Part shown: positions 49,594-53,496 of the stretch, in pieces | How the letters are laid out: each line of letters opens with the position of its first letter | Numbering within the stretch: the first letter of the stretch is position 1 | Origin: Chryseobacterium sp. ISL-80 | GTDB taxonomy: Bacteria > Bacillota > Bacilli > Bacillales > Cytobacillaceae | Assembly (NCBI GenBank): GCA_018613055.1 | Contig: JAGGQZ010000028.1 | Span: 1-53,496 of the forward strand | Reading direction: 5' to 3' | Length of the DNA: 53,496 bases | The notes under the pieces: model-generated | Seen by the model: the letters and a program-made list of their open reading frames with translations, nothing else | Told to the model about the DNA's origin: nothing | Databases searched by the model: none | Made by a program: the position numbers and the translations under genes

Positions 49594-51491
49594 TCCACTC
49601 CCTCCTCTCGCAGCAATACACCAACCACCCCTTCGAGTTGCTGGTTAAAAATTGGTTCAATTAGCAAGTCGTATACTGCCAACTCGATTTCGTTCTCTTT
49701 CAGGACATTCATTGCTGCATACAAGGTTTCCGGCTGGATTCTTTCTGGACATTCAGAAATCGCGATTTTTTGTTTTTGCCGTTCTTCAAGCTGCACCTCT
49801 GAATCATTGAGGCAATCACCGTCCGATTCATTCTGGAAATCGGCCAAAGCACTCTGTAAAGCGTTCCTTAACGCCATGGTGGCGTTCAAATCCGCACTGC
49901 CATACCAGCCTTTGCTCGTTCCAGCCCAGAAAACAGGAAAACCGTTTATGTCATTTCCCATTCCTACTCTCGGTGTACCCTGCATTGTCGTAAGAGCTTT
50001 TATATAGAAACGACAGCGATTGTCTTCAATTGGCTCAAGGTCCACAAGAGTTATCGATTCTTTTTGTCCAGCTCTTCGATTATTCAACTTCTCTGACAGA
50101 CATTTTTTCAAACCGCGCCCAACGGCTTCCGCAAAGGACTCCCCGGCGCCGACACCTATGAACTGCCCGTTATCAAACAAGCCAGACATTCGTGATGCAT
50201 AATCTTCGATTCCAGATAACGCCGCTTCTATCCGTGCCTCTTCATGTGTTAAGCCACTGCATACCCGCGCTTTCAGCAACTCAGCCGGACCATCAGACAG
50301 CGGATCGACGGCCTGGACACGGCATTGTGCCAGCGGAAGTTGTTTCAGGTCCCCTTCCTCCCACACATGCAGGATCCCGGTCTCCCTGGAAGTCAATAAA
50401 CTAAAATAGTGAAATAATTTTTCCGGATCAGGACCTCTTTGGTTCTTTCCGATTCTGTCCTCGAGGATTTCCGCCTTTTCCAATGTGAAGGCGCGTGTTT
50501 CCAATGGATGAGGAAAAAACGAATGCCAGCTTCCTTCAAGTGTCTCTAAATCCAGCATAAAGATCCGATTTTTTTGTTCAGATGTTGTGACGCCAGCCAG
50601 ATCTTTAAATAATTCAAAAGTAATCACGTTCGACAGCAATGCACCTGTTGTCAATGAAGCCCAAGGTACTCCTTGCTCTTTTTCAAAGACGGAGGAATGC
50701 AATCGCCTCCAGGCTGACTCCCAGCAAATTTCTGAACCCGGATTAAAGATTGGACCTGCTAAGCCTTTATTTTTCAGAATGATAGCTGGAAGGAATGCTT
50801 TGTTCTCCTCTCTGCAAATGTTTTGCCACGTCCTCAGCTCTTCCAGATTGCCTCCCTGTGAAACATAAAGGATATGATCATATGAGCTCAGTAACTCCCG
50901 CCAGTTCCCTTCTTTTACCGGCTGTTCCTGATACACCACCTCTGAATCTGTTTTACGGGCATGAGCTACCAGCTCCGCAAGTCTTTTTCTGTTCGTCGGC
51001 ATTTCATTTGTAATCGAGACATTCAGTTTTTGCAGGCCAGATTCCATTAAAGAAGATACGAGTGAATTCAACATCGGCCCTGACCCAACAGCAAGGACAT
51101 TTGCATCCCGGAATGTCTGGAATCTTGCAGCACCCGAGCCGGCCAAATTGTCCACAAACTCAATTTGCGAGGCGAATTTTTTTCTAACCTCCTCCGATAG
51201 TGAATGCGGTTCATCCCTGGCAACATCCCGTACAAAGCCATTCTCTAAAAGGACCCCGGCAATTTGATATACACGCTCCCTATATGGTCCTGGCAGCCCG
51301 TCAGTCAATTTTTCCAGCGTATACTCTCCATTGAACATCGGCAAAAGCTTTTCAACCCACTGATCAATCCCGATTCCCTCAAGACGGAAGGAACATGAGT
51401 TATTTCGTAAATACACTCCCCTGTTAGGTTCAGAGAGATAAAACGTATCCCTTTTCACCTTCAAACGCATGGAAGGATCCAAATTTGCCAT
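49590..51491 (-). CDS. Ocin-ThiF-like leader-binding protein (F protein)
   Basis: This 633-residue protein matches the thiazole-containing bacteriocin maturation (ocin-ThiF-like) family. It has an N-terminal winged-helix peptide-clamp segment (YLRNNSCSFRLEGIGIDQWV, EYTLEKLTDGL), a Rossmann-like ANVLAVGSGPMLNSL and a segment LDLETLEGSWHSFFPHP. The last parallels LKTLNGSWHSLLADS in the YcaO partner but lacks the zinc cysteines. F proteins bind the leader peptide and hand the precursor to the cyclodehydratase. AGGAGGAG precedes the ATG. Confidence 0.9.
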   Translation of the reverse strand: MANLDPSMRLKVKRDTFYLSEPNRGVYLRNNSCSFRLEGIGIDQWVEKLLPMFNGEYTLEKLTDGLPGPYRERVYQIAGVLLENGFVRDVARDEPHSLSEEVRKKFASQIEFVDNLAGSGAARFQTFRDANVLAVGSGPMLNSLVSSLMESGLQKLNVSITNEMPTNRKRLAELVAHARKTDSEVVYQEQPVKEGNWRELLSSYDHILYVSQGGNLEELRTWQNICREENKAFLPAIILKNKGLAGPIFNPGSEICWESAWRRLHSSVFEKEQGVPWASLTTGALLSNVITFELFKDLAGVTTSEQKNRIFMLDLETLEGSWHSFFPHPLETRAFTLEKAEILEDRIGKNQRGPDPEKLFHYFSLLTSRETGILHVWEEGDLKQLPLAQCRVQAVDPLSDGPAELLKARVCSGLTHEEARIEAALSGIEDYASRMSGLFDNGQFIGVGAGESFAEAVGRGLKKCLSEKLNNRRAGQKESITLVDLEPIEDNRCRFYIKALTTMQGTPRVGMGNDINGFPVFWAGTSKGWYGSADLNATMALRNALQSALADFQNESDGDCLNDSEVQLEERQKQKIAISECPERIQPETLYAAMNVLKENEIELAVYDLLIEPIFNQQLEGVVGVLLREEGVD

Positions 51492-51596
51492 TTCACTCCT
51501 CCTTGGGCTTTTCCAGCCCCCTTCTTTGCTTAATTACCTCGCATTATCATCGTATGTATCTCAATTTGTCCCTTATGTCTTATCACGGGAATAACG

Positions 51597-51628
51597 AAAG
51601 CTCCTGCTTTTCCATTTGCAGGAGCTTT
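51597..51628 (-). promoter_or_regulatory. Hairpin between precursor and F-protein genes
   Basis: AAAGCTCCTGC and GCAGGAGCTTT form a perfect 11-bp stem around a ten-base loop, 20 bases after the precursor stop. There is no T run on the minus strand. It may be a processing or stabilising hairpin or weak terminator that keeps precursor mRNA in excess over the enzymes. Confidence 0.65.
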
Positions 51629-51647
51629 CCTTAAAAACTATATTATT

Positions 51648-51938
51648 TTAACCCCGATGGCACCGGCCACAGCCGCCGCAACGACCGCATCCTCCACAAC
51701 GGAAGCAACCGCCGCAGCCGCCACAGCGGAAACAGCCTCCGCAACGGAAACCTCCGCACCCAAAGCAGCTAAAGAAGCAAGAGAACCCGAAGCAGCCGCC
51801 AAAGCCACCCAAACCCAAACCTAGAAAACGCTCATCTCCTGCATGGTGGTACACGCTTTGATCCCAGCTGACAGGTTGAGTTGCCTGGAAATCACCAACA
51901 TTCAGCATTTGCAGCTCATTATGAAAATCATTCATCAT
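51648..51938 (-). CDS. Heterocycloanthracin/sonorensin-type TOMM precursor
   Basis: The 96-residue peptide has a leader of about 45 residues (MMNDFHNELQMLNVGDFQAT, then PVSWDQSVYHHAG) and a Gly/Cys-rich core. Fourteen cysteines lie at 49, 54, 58, 61, 66, 69, 72, 75, 78, 81, 84, 87, 90 and 93. The last ten are exactly three residues apart, with Gly, Phe and Arg between them. Two serines (53 and 57) precede cysteines. This is the repeated C-x-x pattern of heterocycloanthracins, where cysteines become thiazoles. GGAGGAGG lies nine bases from the first ATG. Codons are GC-rich compared with the flanks. Confidence 0.95.
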   Translation of the reverse strand: MMNDFHNELQMLNVGDFQATQPVSWDQSVYHHAGDERFLGLGLGGFGGCFGFSCFFSCFGCGGFRCGGCFRCGGCGGCFRCGGCGRCGGCGRCHRG

Positions 51939-52265
51939 TTTTCTTTACCTCCTCCAAATAATAAAGGGCCGTTCTACACAACAAAAAACAAAGAGCTAAC
52001 CAGATATGTTTCCGTATAAAAGTTGCAAACATTATTGAATACTCTTCAACAATTTATGTCGACAAAAGGGCCTTTGTCACATATGCAAAAGCCTATTTTG
52101 TGTGGTGATGGGAAAAAGAGGAATTTAGAGGCAATATGTAAGGAATACAAAACAAAAGCCAAACACCTTTAGTAGTAAGTTTTTTTCACTACAAAATATT
52201 CTGCAAACGTCATATCAAAGATGTACAATAGAGCTATAAAATTGATTCATTTTGGAGGGTAATAA
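51939..52265. other. Divergent promoter region of the peptide cluster
   Basis: This gap holds the start regions of the precursor (minus) and of the AIM24-like gene (plus, GGAGGG before its ATG). GACAAA and TTTGTC at 52061-52078 form a small dyad around AGGGCC, a possible operator. I see no convincing sigma-A promoter for the precursor by eye, and no further gene. Confidence 0.5.
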
Positions 52266-53057
52266 ATGAGGAATCATGAAATTGATTACAAAATTTACGG
52301 TGATGACATGCAGTTTGTTGAGGTTGAACTAGATCCGAGCGAGACGGTTGTCGCCGAAGCTGGCAGTCTGATGATGATGGACCAGCAAATTGAAATGGAA
52401 ACGATTTTTGGTGATGGTTCCGGAAGCGGCGGCGGTCTTGTTGGCAAACTGTTCGGCGCAGGAAAGCGACTGCTGACTGGCGAGAGCCTTTTTATGACAA
52501 CCTTCACCAATGCCGGACATGACAAAAAACATGTGTCCTTTGCTTCCCCTTACCCAGGAAAAATCATTCCAATGGATTTGAGCGAGCTAGGCGGAAAAAT
52601 CATCTGCCAGAAAGACGCTTTCCTTGCAGCTGCAAAAGGAGTATCTGTTGGAGTTGAGTTCCAGAGGAAGCTAGGAGCCGGATTCTTTGGCGGCGAAGGT
52701 TTCATCATGCAAAAGCTAGAAGGAGACGGAATGGCCTTTGTTCATGCCGGCGGTACCATACATAAAAAAGAACTCCAGGCAGGAGATGTCATCCGCGTCG
52801 ACACAGGCTGTCTAGTAGCGATGACAAGTAATGTGGATTATAACATTGAAATGGTAAAAGGCATCAAAACCGCCCTGTTTGGCGGAGAAGGATTATTCTT
52901 CGCTACACTGAGAGGACCAGGAACAGTATGGATCCAATCCCTTCCATTCAGCCGACTTGCAAGCAGAGTCTTTGCCGCAGCACCCCAAGGCGGAGGACAA
53001 AATAAAGGTGAAGGCAGTGTACTAGGCGGAGTCTTCCGTATGCTGGATGGCGATTGA
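52266..53057 (+). CDS. TIGR00266/AIM24 family protein
   Basis: The 263-residue protein follows the AIM24-like family: DMQFVEVELDPSETVVAEAG, LTGESLFMTTFTN, GVSVGVEFQRKLGAGFFGGEGF and the end SLPFSRLASRVF. It forms a jelly-roll-like beta barrel and is widely conserved in Firmicutes, with no firm biochemical role. The ATG follows GGAGGG. A 52-bp repeat array starts 17 bases after its stop codon, so no ordinary terminator is seen. Confidence 0.85.
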   Translation: MRNHEIDYKIYGDDMQFVEVELDPSETVVAEAGSLMMMDQQIEMETIFGDGSGSGGGLVGKLFGAGKRLLTGESLFMTTFTNAGHDKKHVSFASPYPGKIIPMDLSELGGKIICQKDAFLAAAKGVSVGVEFQRKLGAGFFGGEGFIMQKLEGDGMAFVHAGGTIHKKELQAGDVIRVDTGCLVAMTSNVDYNIEMVKGIKTALFGGEGLFFATLRGPGTVWIQSLPFSRLASRVFAAAPQGGGQNKGEGSVLGGVFRMLDGD

Positions 53058-53073
53058 TTAATTGGAGAAGAAA

Positions 53074-53496
53074 TTCGGACACTTTCTTTTCGCCGAGCCA
53101 GTGTTTTGTCTGAACTTGCACCTGCTTCGGATACTTTCTTTTCGCCGAGCCAGTGTTTTGTCTGAACTTGCTCCTGCTTCGGACAATTTTCATTGGCCGA
53201 GCTGGGGTTTTGTCTGAACCTGCACCTACTTCGGACACTTTCTCCTGACTGAGCCGAGGTTTTGTCCGAACTTGCATCTACTTCGGACACTTTCTCCTGA
53301 CTGAGCCTGAGTTTTGTCTGAACTTGCTCCTACTTCGGACAATTTCTTCTTGCCAGGACGGAGTTTTGTCTGAACTTGCATCTACTTCGGACAAATTTCA
53401 CTGGCAGAGCAGGTATTTTGTCTGAAATTGCACCTACTTCGGACAATTTTCACTGGTAGAGCTGGAGTTTTGTCCGAACTTCTACCTACTTCGGAC
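53074..53496. repeat. 52-bp repeat array A2 with 27-bp palindromic cores
   Basis: After a half unit at 53074, cores start at 53107, 53159, 53211, 53263, 53315, 53367, 53419 and 53471, every step 52 bp; the last is cut by the window end. Cores are 27 bp with arms TGTCYGAA and TTCGGACA, the same as array A1, but centre (CTTGCACCTAC-like) and 25-bp linker differ from A1. The array is thus a second member of the same repeat family 43 kb away. It continues past the window. Confidence 0.95.

Noticed and set aside
52838-53290. Minus-strand frame with repeated SDKTSAQSGESVRSRC-like words
   Set aside because: It starts in array A2 and runs into the AIM24-like gene in antisense, with no proper start.
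9371-53496. Possibility that the repeat arrays are CRISPR
   Set aside because: Both core and linker are conserved within an array, there are no unique spacers, and no cas gene is present.

Overview
The window is a chromosomal segment of a low-to-moderate G+C, spore-former-type Bacillaceae bacterium. Many proteins look like Bacillus subtilis or B. anthracis families (YkuK, YetF, Spx, SaiR-type Rrf2, YodB/CatR, HxlR-HxlAB, YdcZ/YeiL, PspC, IDEAL, YkvA). Shine-Dalgarno sites are strong (GGAGG/GGGAG) and TTG or GTG starts are frequent. The divergence from both reference species suggests a Mesobacillus, Neobacillus or Cytobacillus-like genome. I saw no rRNA, tRNA, transposase, phage or CRISPR locus.

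Layout. 0.1-9.2 kb: an SDR protein, the first of four DinB-fold proteins, two secreted lipoproteins with Excalibur-type ends (one a nuclease), YkuK, a 32-residue Hol-Tox type I toxin with a convergent antisense RNA, an aldo/keto reductase, a membrane-anchored PstS-like protein and an M20 amidohydrolase. 9.4-18.6 kb: two large 52-bp repeat arrays flank a soluble chemoreceptor, a PAP2 phosphatase, two RsbR-like STAS proteins, a YdcZ-YeiL-YdcZ operon and an endonuclease I without a signal peptide. 18.8-23.2 kb: an ECF sigma/anti-sigma pair, then HxlR divergent from hxlA-hxlB-SDR (formaldehyde fixation). 23-34 kb: small hydrolases, acetyltransferases, PspC and a 54-residue partner, more DinB proteins, a TolB-like propeller, a CatE-like dioxygenase divergent from a YodB/CatR redox repressor, and envelope proteins. 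34-43 kb: YetF, an L,D-transpeptidase, a SaiR-like regulator with a Spx paralogue sharing three copies of one operator, LysM/SPOR and other secreted proteins, and YkvA.

44.7-51.9 kb holds a thiazole/oxazole-modified peptide cluster of the heterocycloanthracin type, read on the minus strand. It contains a Cys-rich precursor with ten cysteines at exact three-residue intervals, an ocin-ThiF-like leader-binding protein, a YcaO cyclodehydratase ending in PHPFP, and a double SagB-type dehydrogenase. No transporter, protease or immunity gene is visible. Downstream lies an 84-residue protein with a C-x3-C-x5-C-x3-C signature whose Shine-Dalgarno site is buried in an 8-bp mRNA hairpin. A paralogue sits at 38.9 kb.

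The most unusual feature is a set of intergenic repeat arrays at 9.4, 18.0, 24.4, 32.5, 39.2 and 53.1 kb. Their sequences mostly differ, but four have a period of 52 bp (one 53-bp step in all), one has 53 bp and one has 21 bp. These are whole numbers of B-DNA turns. Most contain inverted repeats. They do not encode protein and I know of no described function for them.
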